From: a virus
IMG/VR virus record: IMGVR_UViG_3300005528_000219
Location: 1-22,358 of that record
DNA: 22,358 bases
Reading direction: 5' to 3' (one strand)
Shown here piece after piece: positions 1-5,402 of the stretch. The notes under the pieces were generated by a model, which saw only the letters and a list, made by a program, of their open reading frames with translations, made no database searches and was not told the origin of the DNA. Position 1 is the first letter of the stretch; each line of letters begins with the position of its first letter. A program made the position numbers and the translations under genes.

Positions 1-306
1 GGAAAATTCGACATATCAAAATGGATCAGACCAGTAGATTTTGCATTCGAAATAATTGATGATTTTAAACCTTTGGTATTCAAACGAGGAGATCCACTGT
101 TTTATATCAGATTTAATACTGAAAAATCTGTTAACTTAAAAAGAATAGAATTGAATGACGATATAATTAAACTTGCAAGCACTAGTATTCGACTTAAAAA
201 ATATTTTCCATTCAACTCTCTAAAACAAAATTATGAATTTGCAAAACCATTAATTAACCTATACAATAAATCTTTATTTAAGAAAAAGTGTCCGTTTAAA
301 TTTTAA
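1..306 (+). CDS. C-terminal part of a phage hypothetical protein (5' cut by window edge)
   Basis: The frame is open from base 1 to a TAA at 304-306, so about 101 C-terminal residues are present and the start lies outside the window. The TTG at 73 is an internal codon, not the start. The visible part resembles the C-terminal third of the protein at 11038-11781: both have a G-x-I-x-x-(W/F)-x-x-P segment, a hydrophobic strand, then a G-(D/T)-P-L-(F/Y) motif, and both end in a Lys/Phe-rich tail with a late C-P-F. It is therefore probably a paralog of that family, which I recall only as uncharacterised in marine T4-like phages. The next gene starts one base after the stop. Function unknown. Confidence 0.75.
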   Translation, partial: GKFDISKWIRPVDFAFEIIDDFKPLVFKRGDPLFYIRFNTEKSVNLKRIELNDDIIKLASTSIRLKKYFPFNSLKQNYEFAKPLINLYNKSLFKKKCPFKF

Positions 307-307
307 T

Positions 308-1027
308 ATGAAATCTTTAATAAGTGCGGGTATATTATCTACATTTGTTTTTTCTACCAATGTATATGCGTTAGATATATCATTCGGTACTGGTGAAGAT
401 AAAGATTGTAATATCGCTAGAGCATTTGCAATTAATAATGCGATTGATCATCATGCTGAAAAAGAATTCGAAGTTATTAAGAGACAAACATGTAGGGAAA
501 CAAACTCGACTGGGGTTTCTTGTGAATTTATTAAGAGAACAGAGGTAGAATCTAATGGTGTGTTGAAAAAAGTTTTAAATGAACGAGTAAGGAAAAATAA
601 ACATACTTGTTTAGTTGATGTAAAAATAGAAATTGAACCATCTAGAATATTGCGTGGAGATATTATTAATGCAAAAGAGATTGCGATAGATGGTGAGCGT
701 TACAATTTTGATATTATAACAAAAGAACCTTTATATGTTTATTTGTTCAATGCATATCAAAATACAATTAAACTAATGTATCCATATGACAATTCTAGTA
801 ATTTGTTGCATGGAAGTTTAAGCCTACCAGATGGTAATTGGTGGCAAGCAGATTTACCAAAGGGAGTCAATCAAAGTGAGGAAACACTTATGGCTGTATT
901 CTCTAAAGAAAAAATTTCTTTTGGTAAACATATGGACAAAGATGAAATTTATCGCCAAATTGCATCAATGCCCATGTATTCAAGAAGAGTAGTATATCAC
1001 AATTTTGTAATAAAACGGAGAAAGTGA
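308..1027 (+). CDS. Exported protein with DUF4384-like C-terminal domain
   Basis: A 239-residue protein starting with a Sec-type signal peptide: basic MK, a hydrophobic stretch, and a probable cut after VYA near residue 22. The N-terminal half resembles domains in LPP20/FlgT-like envelope proteins, with repeated Ala and a 'CLVDVKIEI' strand. The C-terminal half (from about residue 135) has the DUF4384 pattern of a 'LYVYLFN' strand, 'MYPYDN', 'LP', and a final 'AVFSKEKI' strand. Four or more cysteines lie between the signal and residue 105, which fits an oxidising periplasm. It sits directly before a lipoprotein gene (1-nt gap), so the two probably act together in the envelope. The role is unknown; host-envelope modification or a secretion-like complex is possible. 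Family assignment comes from pattern memory. Confidence 0.7.
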   Translation: MKSLISAGILSTFVFSTNVYALDISFGTGEDKDCNIARAFAINNAIDHHAEKEFEVIKRQTCRETNSTGVSCEFIKRTEVESNGVLKKVLNERVRKNKHTCLVDVKIEIEPSRILRGDIINAKEIAIDGERYNFDIITKEPLYVYLFNAYQNTIKLMYPYDNSSNLLHGSLSLPDGNWWQADLPKGVNQSEETLMAVFSKEKISFGKHMDKDEIYRQIASMPMYSRRVVYHNFVIKRRK

Positions 1028-1028
1028 A

Positions 1029-1685
1029 ATGAGAACCAAAATGATTATGACATATATCCTCGCTTGTAGTCTTGGGTTAATAACGGCAGGTTGCACAACA
1101 TTTAGTAAAGATCCTAATAAGACTGTAGAAATTCCAGCAAACAAACTGGATAATATTCCGCAGTGGTATCTAGCAAAAGATCCAGAAGACAAGAAACACA
1201 TTGTTGTTGTAGCTACAGACATATCTCGTGATATGCAGTTTGCAATTGACAAAGCAACACTTAACGCAAAGATTCAATTAGCATCTAGGTTAAAAACAGA
1301 TGTTGATTCTCTAATGCGTGAATCTACAACCGAATCAGGAAACACTGGCTCTGGTAATGTTGAACGAGAAATTGATCGTGTATCAAAAGTTCGTGTTAAA
1401 CAAGCACTTGGATTCTTTAAACGAGAGAATGTTGCAGTGTTTAGAGAAGGAGATAACTATCGTGCATATGTACAATACAAAATTTCTATTGAAGATGTAC
1501 ATCAGTTTACACGAAAGGGAGACAACAAATCTCGTGAAGATCGTTTAAAAGAATTGGATGGAGAGAAAGTATCTTCTGCGCCCAATGTTGACTTGTTAGA
1601 TGTTAATAATGAAGAATATAAACGTCTCCGTGCTGAAGCATTACAAAAACCAAATGCTGTCGTACAAAGATATACAATTCAATAA
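1029..1685 (+). CDS. LPP20-like outer-membrane lipoprotein
   Basis: A 218-residue protein with a lipoprotein signal: basic N-terminus, hydrophobic core and a lipobox LITAGC with the acylated Cys at residue 22. The following 'IPQWYLAKDPED', the Ala-rich 'DKATLNAKIQLASRLKTDV' helix and the 'YRAYVQYKISIE' strand match the LPP20 family (surface or periplasmic lipoproteins of unknown mechanism). The Asp-Pro-rich stretch after the lipobox probably forms a linker. The start has a purine-rich SD (AGAAAG) just upstream and lies 1 nt after the previous gene, so the pair is likely co-translated. Phage-encoded envelope lipoproteins can act in exclusion or host-surface remodelling, but nothing here fixes the role. 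Confidence 0.75.
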   Translation: MRTKMIMTYILACSLGLITAGCTTFSKDPNKTVEIPANKLDNIPQWYLAKDPEDKKHIVVVATDISRDMQFAIDKATLNAKIQLASRLKTDVDSLMRESTTESGNTGSGNVEREIDRVSKVRVKQALGFFKRENVAVFREGDNYRAYVQYKISIEDVHQFTRKGDNKSREDRLKELDGEKVSSAPNVDLLDVNNEEYKRLRAEALQKPNAVVQRYTIQ

Positions 1686-1686
1686 T

Positions 1687-2115
1687 ATGAAACAGAAGTG
1701 GATTGACGCATTTATGGATACAGCTGAGAGATTCGCTCAGCTGTCCAGTGCTAAAAGACTGCAGGTCGGTGCGGTTGTCGTAAAAGACAATCGTATCATC
1801 TCAATTGGATATAATGGTATGCCATCTGGTTGGGACAATAATTGCGAACAAATAGTACAACATTCAGATGATACAGTCGAGTTAAAGACAAAAGATGAAG
1901 TAATCCATGCTGAAGCCAATGCAATTAGTAAACTAGCAAAAAGTGGAGACAGCGGCAATGGCGCATATCTATTTTGCACTCATGCACCTTGTATTCATTG
2001 TGCAAAGATCGTATATGGTGCAGGGATAAGTAAAGTGTTCTATCGTGATTCTTATCGAGACGATAGTGGTATTGATTTTTTAACTAAATGTAACATTGAA
2101 GTTACTAAAACATAA
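1687..2115 (+). CDS. dcd: Deoxycytidylate (dCMP) deaminase
   Basis: A 142-residue zinc-dependent deaminase that converts dCMP to dUMP and feeds dTTP synthesis, as in T4 gene cd. Visible motifs are 'KRLQVGAVVVKDNRIISIGYNG' near residues 23-44, the zinc/proton-shuttle motif H74-A-E76-A-N, and the second zinc motif P101-C102-x-x-C105. The length fits the family. I chose ATG 1687 (MKQKWID) because upstream in-frame starts overlap the lipoprotein gene and lack family similarity. It follows the previous stop by 1 nt. The symbol follows common phage usage; some annotations use cd or comEB instead. Confidence 0.93.
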   Translation: MKQKWIDAFMDTAERFAQLSSAKRLQVGAVVVKDNRIISIGYNGMPSGWDNNCEQIVQHSDDTVELKTKDEVIHAEANAISKLAKSGDSGNGAYLFCTHAPCIHCAKIVYGAGISKVFYRDSYRDDSGIDFLTKCNIEVTKT

Positions 2116-2126
2116 AGGAAATTTAA

Positions 2127-2672
2127 ATGAAGACAGTAGGAGATAAACTCGATTCATTCGTTGTTACTGGAGTTCGTCCTGGACAACCACAAGACGCATT
2201 TTTTGATATTACGGAGAAATCATTTGAGGGAAAGTGGAAAGTAATCGTTTACTATCCAAAAGATTTTACATTCGTATGTCCTACAGAAATTGTAGCATAT
2301 GATAAATTGTTTCAAGATTTTACAGATCGTGACGCAGTTCTCTTGACAGGTAGCACTGATAATGAGTTTTGTAAAGTTGAATGGCAAAGATCACATGCTG
2401 AATTAAAACAAATTAAACATATTCAATTTGCTGATACTCAGCGTGAGTGGGATAAATCCTTGATCGATCAACTTGGTGTGTTCTATAATCCAGCAGGTGC
2501 TGCTTTGCGTGCTACATTTATTGTAGATCCAGAGAATGTAATTCAGCATGTGACTGTGAACAATCTAAATGTAGGTCGTTCACCTGAAGAGACATTGCGT
2601 ATCCTTGATGCACTTCAAACTGGCGAGCTATGCGCATGTAATCGTACTGTTGGTGGAGAAACACTTAAATGA
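2127..2672 (+). CDS. ahpC: AhpC-type 2-Cys peroxiredoxin
   Basis: A 181-residue peroxiredoxin that reduces H2O2 and organic peroxides. The peroxidatic site is PKDFTFVCPTE with Cys51, and the C-terminal 'ELCACN' holds Cys169 and Cys171. This three-cysteine arrangement is the one known from AhpC proteins reduced by AhpD (Mycobacterium type) rather than the usual AhpF-dependent type. The AhpD gene is found two genes downstream, which supports that reading. An AAGGAA SD precedes ATG 2127. The stop overlaps the next start (ATGA), so translation is coupled. Peroxiredoxin genes are uncommon in phages; it may protect the infected host or virion DNA synthesis from oxidative damage. Confidence 0.95.
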   Translation: MKTVGDKLDSFVVTGVRPGQPQDAFFDITEKSFEGKWKVIVYYPKDFTFVCPTEIVAYDKLFQDFTDRDAVLLTGSTDNEFCKVEWQRSHAELKQIKHIQFADTQREWDKSLIDQLGVFYNPAGAALRATFIVDPENVIQHVTVNNLNVGRSPEETLRILDALQTGELCACNRTVGGETLK

Positions 2673-3082
2673 TTGATTGTATGATCATTGGAGATAGTAT
2701 CGCAGTTGGTGTGGCGATGGCTAGACCTGATTGTGTAAGTTATTCTCGTGGTGGATGGAACAGCTGGCAATGGAATAAAGATTATTTGTCAGTGGCTTCT
2801 ACTCGTCAGCCAAAAACTTTAATTATTAGTCTGGGTGCTAATGATCATAAGGGTGTTAAAACAGAACAAGAGTTGCGAAAAATGCGTGCTGCTATAAAAG
2901 CAGATCGTGTCTTCTGGATTAGTCCAGGAGCAGAAAGAAAACCTGTTCCTCAAGAAGCAATAGAAAAAATTGCTAAAGAATATAATGATGTAGTTCTTCC
3001 AAGACCTACTCAACATATGAGTTCTGATGGAATACATCCCACAGGTCGTGGATATAAATTATTAGGAGATCAAACAAAATGA
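2669..3082 (+). CDS. SGNH/GDSL-type hydrolase-like protein
   Basis: A short (137-residue) SGNH-hydrolase fold. Block I has G8-D9-S10 with the candidate nucleophile Ser10, block III is the G56-A-N58-D motif, and block V is D120-G-I-H123-P with the Asp/His pair. A Gly-Gly near residues 28-29 could supply the oxyanion Gly. It is much shorter than most SGNH esterases (180-250), so it is a minimal single-domain form. No signal peptide. It lies between ahpC and ahpD with ATGA overlaps at both ends, so it is co-translated with the peroxide genes. Substrate unknown; a deacylase or lipid-peroxide role is only a guess. Confidence 0.82.
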   Translation: MIDCMIIGDSIAVGVAMARPDCVSYSRGGWNSWQWNKDYLSVASTRQPKTLIISLGANDHKGVKTEQELRKMRAAIKADRVFWISPGAERKPVPQEAIEKIAKEYNDVVLPRPTQHMSSDGIHPTGRGYKLLGDQTK

Positions 3083-3585
3083 GTTTTATTGACTCTGTTA
3101 AAGAAGCATTACCAGAATACGCAAAGGATACTAAATTAAATATTGATTCAGTTCTTTTACGTAGTACTCTAGATGCAGATGAGGCGATGGGTTGTGCAGT
3201 TGCTGCATTAGCAGCAACTGGTAATGGTAAGTTATTAAATTTACTACTTGCTGATGCACCATCTGATGCTACTGCTGCAATGACTGCTGCAAGTTTGATG
3301 GCGCAGAACAATGTTTGGTATCCATATGTTGAGATGACGAATGATCCTAATCTAAAAGGATTGCCAGCACAATTAAGAATGAATGCCATTACTACTAGTG
3401 GTGGTACAACAAAAGGTAGATTTGAAGCGTATTCTCTTGCTGCAAGTATTGTTGGCAAATGTCATTTTTGTGTGAAGGCACATTATGATGGACTAAAAAG
3501 ACTAGGTTACACTGTTGAACAATTGCGAGACATTGGACGAATTGCTGCAGTTATGAATGCATGTGCAAAAGTATTAAATAATTAA
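3079..3585 (+). CDS. ahpD: AhpD alkylhydroperoxidase / AhpC reductant
   Basis: A 168-residue AhpD-family protein. The N-terminus 'EALPEYAKDTKLNIDSVL' is typical of true AhpD. The catalytic set is visible: Glu116, the redox pair Cys128-x-x-Cys131 (CHFC) and His135. In characterised systems AhpD takes electrons from a lipoyl protein (SucB with Lpd) and reduces the AhpC disulfide. The three-cysteine AhpC encoded 400 bp upstream is the matching partner. The length is close to the bacterial 170-180. The start overlaps the SGNH gene by 4 nt. It ends the operon; a promoter region starts 5 nt after the stop. A phage-encoded AhpC-AhpD pair is unusual and looks functional. Confidence 0.93.
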   Translation: MSFIDSVKEALPEYAKDTKLNIDSVLLRSTLDADEAMGCAVAALAATGNGKLLNLLLADAPSDATAAMTAASLMAQNNVWYPYVEMTNDPNLKGLPAQLRMNAITTSGGTTKGRFEAYSLAASIVGKCHFCVKAHYDGLKRLGYTVEQLRDIGRIAAVMNACAKVLNN

Positions 3586-3589
3586 AATT

Positions 3590-3618
3590 TTGACAAAAAT
3601 AACATTTTCAGATAAATT
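3590..3618 (+). promoter_or_regulatory. Candidate sigma70 promoter P1
   Basis: TTGACA at 3590-3595, a 17-nt spacer, then TAAATT (4/6 of the -10 consensus) at 3613-3618. It begins just after the ahpD stop and would fire rightward into the tRNA leader region. It is weaker than the promoter at 3682. Confidence 0.5.
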
Positions 3619-3622
3619 TTTG

Positions 3623-3630
3623 TCTAAATA
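3623..3630 (+). promoter_or_regulatory. Candidate T4-type late promoter (TCTAAATA)
   Basis: TCTAAATA differs by one base from the T4 late -10 motif TATAAATA and resembles CTAAATA-type late motifs of T4-like marine phages. It overlaps the downstream side of P1, so the same leader region could be read early and late. Short motif, modest support. Confidence 0.35.
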
Positions 3631-3643
3631 GATATAGAAGTAT

Positions 3644-3672
3644 GGATAACCCTGCAAGCAATAGGGTTATCC
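3644..3672. repeat. Perfect 10-bp inverted repeat between promoters P1 and P2
   Basis: GGATAACCCT (3644-3653) and AGGGTTATCC (3663-3672) pair perfectly around a 9-nt loop. No T-run follows, so it is not a standard intrinsic terminator. It ends 9 nt before the -35 of P2 and could be an operator or a hairpin in P1 transcripts. Confidence 0.6.
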
Positions 3673-3681
3673 AGAAACTGC

Positions 3682-3710
3682 TTGACAAATAACCAAATTT
3701 AGGGAATAAT
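3682..3710 (+). promoter_or_regulatory. Strong sigma70-like promoter P2 of the tRNA-array leader
   Basis: TTGACA (3682-3687), a 17-nt spacer, and AATAAT (3705-3710, 5/6). Transcription should start near 3716-3718. The -10 and the bases after it (AATAATCTCT, then a pyrimidine-rich run ending TATT) are nearly the same as in the promoter of the ATPase gene at 16954-16982, so this is a recurring promoter type of this genome. Confidence 0.75.
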
Positions 3711-3720
3711 CTCTTCTATT

Positions 3721-3843
3721 ATGAAACTCAGATCGATATCCACTGTAGCAAAGCATTTACCACCAACAAGTGGTTGGACATGCTCACGCCCACAGTTTGG
3801 ATATGCCATTGAGAATGATACTGGGGGTTTGGCAAGTAGATAG
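3721..3843 (+). CDS. Putative 40-codon leader peptide containing all 20 amino acids
   Basis: ATG 3721 to TAG 3841-3843 encodes 40 residues beginning MKLRSISTVAK. Every one of the 20 amino acids occurs, including single Trp, Cys, His, Tyr, Phe, Gln, Glu, Asn and Asp. The ATG is about 3-5 nt from the predicted start of P2 RNA and has no well-placed SD, so translation would be leaderless or nearly so. The last codons form the 5' arm of the hairpin at 3825-3870, and the stop codon falls in that hairpin's loop. This is the layout of leader peptides in amino-acid operon attenuators. It could also be a chance ORF in a structured untranslated RNA; no homolog is known to me. Confidence 0.4.
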   Translation: MKLRSISTVAKHLPPTSGWTCSRPQFGYAIENDTGGLASR

Positions 3844-3870
3844 AGATACATCTGTATACTTACCAAACCC
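3825..3870 (+). promoter_or_regulatory. Candidate antiterminator hairpin
   Basis: GGGTTTGGCAAGTA (3825-3838) pairs with TACTTACCAAACCC (3857-3870) at 13 of 14 positions (one C-A mismatch). Its 3' arm contains AAACCC (3865-3870), which is also the first part of the terminator stem, so the two hairpins exclude each other. The 5' arm lies within the last codons of the leader ORF, so a ribosome reaching the stop at 3841 would cover it. Confidence 0.6.
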
Positions 3871-3900
3871 TCTGAGATGAAAATCCAGAGGGTTTTTTGT
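3865..3900 (+). terminator. Intrinsic terminator before the tRNA array
   Basis: AAACCCTCTG (3865-3874) and CAGAGGGTTT (3886-3895) form a 10-bp stem with an 11-nt loop, followed by TTTTGTTTT. This is a standard rho-independent terminator lying between promoter P2 and the first tRNA, so RNA from P2 reaches the tRNAs only by read-through. Confidence 0.8.
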
Positions 3901-3905
3901 TTTAT

Positions 3906-3920
3906 TGCTCTTTAAAAATT
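3906..3920 (+). promoter_or_regulatory. rrn-type boxA antitermination site
   Basis: TGCTCTTTAAAAATT matches the bacterial rRNA-operon boxA (TGCTCTTTAACA) at 11 of 12 positions. In rRNA leaders boxA RNA binds NusB-NusE and makes RNA polymerase resistant to Rho. Here it sits just after the terminator and 12 nt before the first tRNA, the right place to protect a long untranslated transcript. Confidence 0.6.
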
Positions 3921-3931
3921 CGGGATTCTGT

Positions 3932-4007
3932 AGGGGATTCGCCAAGTTGGTAAGGCATCGGATTTTGATTCCGACATGCGGTGGTTCGAGTCCATCATCC
4001 CCTGCCA
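3932..4007 (+). tRNA. tRNA-Gln(TTG)
   Basis: Acceptor AGGGGAT pairs with ATCCCCT, discriminator G, CCA encoded. The anticodon stem TCGGA/TCCGA closes a loop TTTTGAT with TTG at positions 34-36. First gene of the array; reads CAA and, by wobble, CAG. Confidence 0.95.
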
Positions 4008-4046
4008 AACAAATGTGCATTTGCACGAGGAAGTGTGCATCTGTTT
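4007..4046. repeat. Hairpin filling the Gln-Lys tRNA spacer
   Basis: AAACAAATGTGCA (4007-4019) pairs with TGTGCATCTGTTT (4034-4046) at 12 of 13 positions, counting two G-U pairs. The left arm begins on the last base of the tRNA-Gln CCA and the right arm ends one base before tRNA-Lys, so the whole spacer folds and brings the two tRNA ends together. Probably a processing signal. Confidence 0.6.
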
Positions 4047-4120
4047 GGGGGTATAACTTAGTGGTAAAGTAGTAGGCTTTTAACCTATTAACCAGAGTTC
4101 GATTCTCTGTGCCCCTACCA
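4047..4120 (+). tRNA. tRNA-Lys(TTT)
   Basis: Acceptor GGGGGTA/TGCCCCT (first pair G-U), discriminator A, CCA encoded; anticodon loop CTTTTAA gives TTT. Reads AAA/AAG, heavily used in the AT-rich genes here. Confidence 0.95.
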
Positions 4121-4128
4121 AATTCAGT

Positions 4129-4204
4129 GGTGTCTATAGTGTAGTGGTCTGCACTTCTTGCTGTGAACGAGAGAGTATGAGTTCGATCCTCATTAGACAC
4201 CCCA
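4129..4204 (+). tRNA. tRNA-His(GTG)
   Basis: Anticodon loop CTGTGAA (GTG). The acceptor GTGTCTA/TAGACAC is extended by an encoded G at position -1 (4129) opposite C73, the identity pair required by bacterial HisRS. CCA encoded; the next tRNA starts 1 nt after it. Confidence 0.95.
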
Positions 4205-4205
4205 T

Positions 4206-4281
4206 GCAACTCTAGCTGATGTGGTCATAGCGGTGGTCTGAAGAGCCATTGAAACAGGTTCGATTCCTGTGGGTTGCACCA
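4206..4281 (+). tRNA. tRNA-Phe(GAA)
   Basis: Acceptor GCAACTC/GGGTTGC, A73, CCA. Loop CTGAAGA gives GAA; the anticodon stem GTGGT/GCCAT uses two G-U pairs. Position 37 is G rather than the usual A, so the common i6A-type modification would be absent. Confidence 0.88.
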
Positions 4282-4290
4282 AAAGATTTT

Positions 4291-4365
4291 ACCGATGTAG
4301 CTCAGTGGTAGAGCAGTGTCTTGATAAGGCATTGGTCGGTGGTTCAATCCCACTCATCGGTACCA
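4291..4365 (+). tRNA. tRNA-Ile(GAT)
   Basis: Acceptor ACCGATG/CATCGGT, A73, CCA. Loop TTGATAA gives GAT, reading ATC/ATT. D-arm and T-arm are regular. Confidence 0.94.
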
Positions 4366-4371
4366 AGATAC

Positions 4372-4446
4372 GCTTCGTTAACTCAGCGGTAGAGTGTCTC
4401 CCTTACAAGGAGAAGGTCGGCAGTTCGATCCTGTCACGAAGCACCA
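4372..4446 (+). tRNA. tRNA-Val(TAC)
   Basis: Acceptor GCTTCGT/ACGAAGC, A73, CCA. A strong anticodon stem TCTCC/GGAGA with loop CTTACAA (TAC). Confidence 0.95.
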
Positions 4447-4451
4447 ATACT

Positions 4452-4525
4452 GGGGGATTAGTTAAATGGGATAACATTGGCTTTGCAAGTCAAGATTGAG
4501 AGTTCGATTCTCTCATCCTCCACCA
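4452..4525 (+). tRNA. tRNA-Ala(TGC)
   Basis: Acceptor GGGGGAT/ATCCTCC includes G3-U70, the AlaRS identity pair. Loop TTTGCAA gives TGC; A73, CCA encoded. One nt separates it from the next tRNA. Confidence 0.95.
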
Positions 4526-4526
4526 T

Positions 4527-4601
4527 ACCCGATTGGTGAAATGAATATCACATCTTGCTACGAACGAGAAGTTGGGAGTTTGATTCTCTCATTGGGTGCC
4601 A
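4527..4601 (+). tRNA. tRNA-Arg(ACG)
   Basis: Acceptor ACCCGAT/ATTGGGT, discriminator G, CCA. The anticodon loop CTACGAA is the same as in E. coli tRNA-Arg(ACG), the normal substrate of TadA, so A34 is probably edited to inosine by the host. Confidence 0.93.
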
Positions 4602-4608
4602 AAATTAT

Positions 4609-4700
4609 GGAGAGTAATGCAGGTGCGTTGGTGCGCCGACCAGCCTTGAAAACTGGGTTCTCAGAAATGGGATGGGGTTCGACTCCTCTGCTCTCCGCCA
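4609..4700 (+). tRNA. tRNA-Ser(TGA)
   Basis: A 92-nt class II tRNA with a long variable arm. Acceptor GGAGAGT/GCTCTCC, discriminator G, CCA. Loop CTTGAAA gives TGA; the innermost anticodon-stem position is a C-A mismatch. Confidence 0.93.
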
Positions 4701-4709
4701 TTATACATA

Positions 4710-4717
4710 CATAAGTA
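4710..4717 (+). promoter_or_regulatory. Candidate late promoter (CATAAGTA)
   Basis: CATAAGTA is close to the T4-type late motif nATAAATA (one base off in the core) and lies 20 nt before the oxygenase start at 4737. Similar GATAAGTA and GATAAATA motifs occur at 6959 and 10619. Confidence 0.35.
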
Positions 4718-4736
4718 GATAACAAAGGAGATACTT

Positions 4737-5309
4737 ATGAATTTAGATGTTGATCAAAAAATTGTTGGTGACATGCCACTAGAGTTAATTAATAATCTTC
4801 TTAGTTCAATTGATGAAGAAGATTGGTATGCTGGTGATTATCGTCAACGTGTTGGTAATATGAGTGATTGTAATTCAATACCAATTTATCACACTCCTTT
4901 GTGCGCTTCTGGTAGATGTGATATGGAACCAATCAGAAGTATACGCAAAGAAAAAATGTACAATAAGTTTTTTCCACTTGTTGAGCCGATATTAGAAGAG
5001 TTAAGAAAGTATTATGAGTTTAGACAGTACTCTTGTTTTATGGCAAGATTACATCCAGGTGGAATAATTGGTGAACATATTGATCGTGGTAGTTTCTTAG
5101 AACTCTGTCATCGTGTGCATGTACCACTAAAATCTAATTCAAAAATAAGATACGTAATTGATGGAAAATCTTATTATTGGGAACCAGGAAAGATTTATGA
5201 GTTTAACAATACTAAAATGCATGGCGTATATAATGAATCAGATGAACATCGAATTCATTTAGTTGTAAATTTGTATAATCTTACTGACGAACAACTAGAA
5301 AAAGATTAA
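4737..5309 (+). CDS. Aspartyl/asparaginyl beta-hydroxylase-type Fe(II)/2OG dioxygenase
   Basis: A 190-residue oxygenase on a double-stranded beta-helix fold. Visible are the iron ligands H114-x-D116 ('GEHIDRG') and distal H162 ('KMHGVYN'), plus R172 ('EHRIHLV') placed to hold 2-oxoglutarate. 'ARLHPGG' and 'RVHVPLKSN' match the Asp/Asn beta-hydroxylase/AspH pattern. Such enzymes are frequent in T4-like marine phages, where targets are unknown; hydroxylation of a protein or of an amino-acid derivative is likely. A consensus AAAGGAG SD lies 6 nt before ATG 4737. The gene is an island inside the tRNA array, with tRNA-Ser(GCT) starting 1 nt after its stop, so it shares transcripts with tRNAs. Confidence 0.85.
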   Translation: MNLDVDQKIVGDMPLELINNLLSSIDEEDWYAGDYRQRVGNMSDCNSIPIYHTPLCASGRCDMEPIRSIRKEKMYNKFFPLVEPILEELRKYYEFRQYSCFMARLHPGGIIGEHIDRGSFLELCHRVHVPLKSNSKIRYVIDGKSYYWEPGKIYEFNNTKMHGVYNESDEHRIHLVVNLYNLTDEQLEKD

Positions 5310-5310
5310 T

Positions 5311-5398
5311 GGAGAGTTGGCAGAGTGGTTAATGCAGCAGTTTGCTAAACTGTCGTTTCGAAAGAGGCGCATAGGTTCGAATCCTATACTCTCCGCCA
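5311..5398 (+). tRNA. tRNA-Ser(GCT)
   Basis: An 88-nt class II tRNA. Acceptor GGAGAGT/ACTCTCC, discriminator G, CCA. Anticodon stem CAGT/ACTG with loop TTGCTAA (GCT); reads AGT/AGC. The acceptor resembles that of tRNA-Ser(TGA) upstream. Confidence 0.95.
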
Positions 5399-5402
5399 AA
5401 TT

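Noticed and set aside
3006-3458. Reverse-strand open frame opposite ahpD
   Set aside because: ahpD is complete with catalytic residues; the reverse frame has no motif or start signal.
3784-4209. Reverse-strand open frame across the first tRNAs
   Set aside because: It lies across three tRNAs and the terminator. Its THTLSF-type peptide is the usual false translation of tRNA genes.
4269-4714. Forward open frames within the Ile-Ser tRNA run
   Set aside because: They translate tRNA sequence (repeated GSSxxxS motifs come from the T-arm); no SD.
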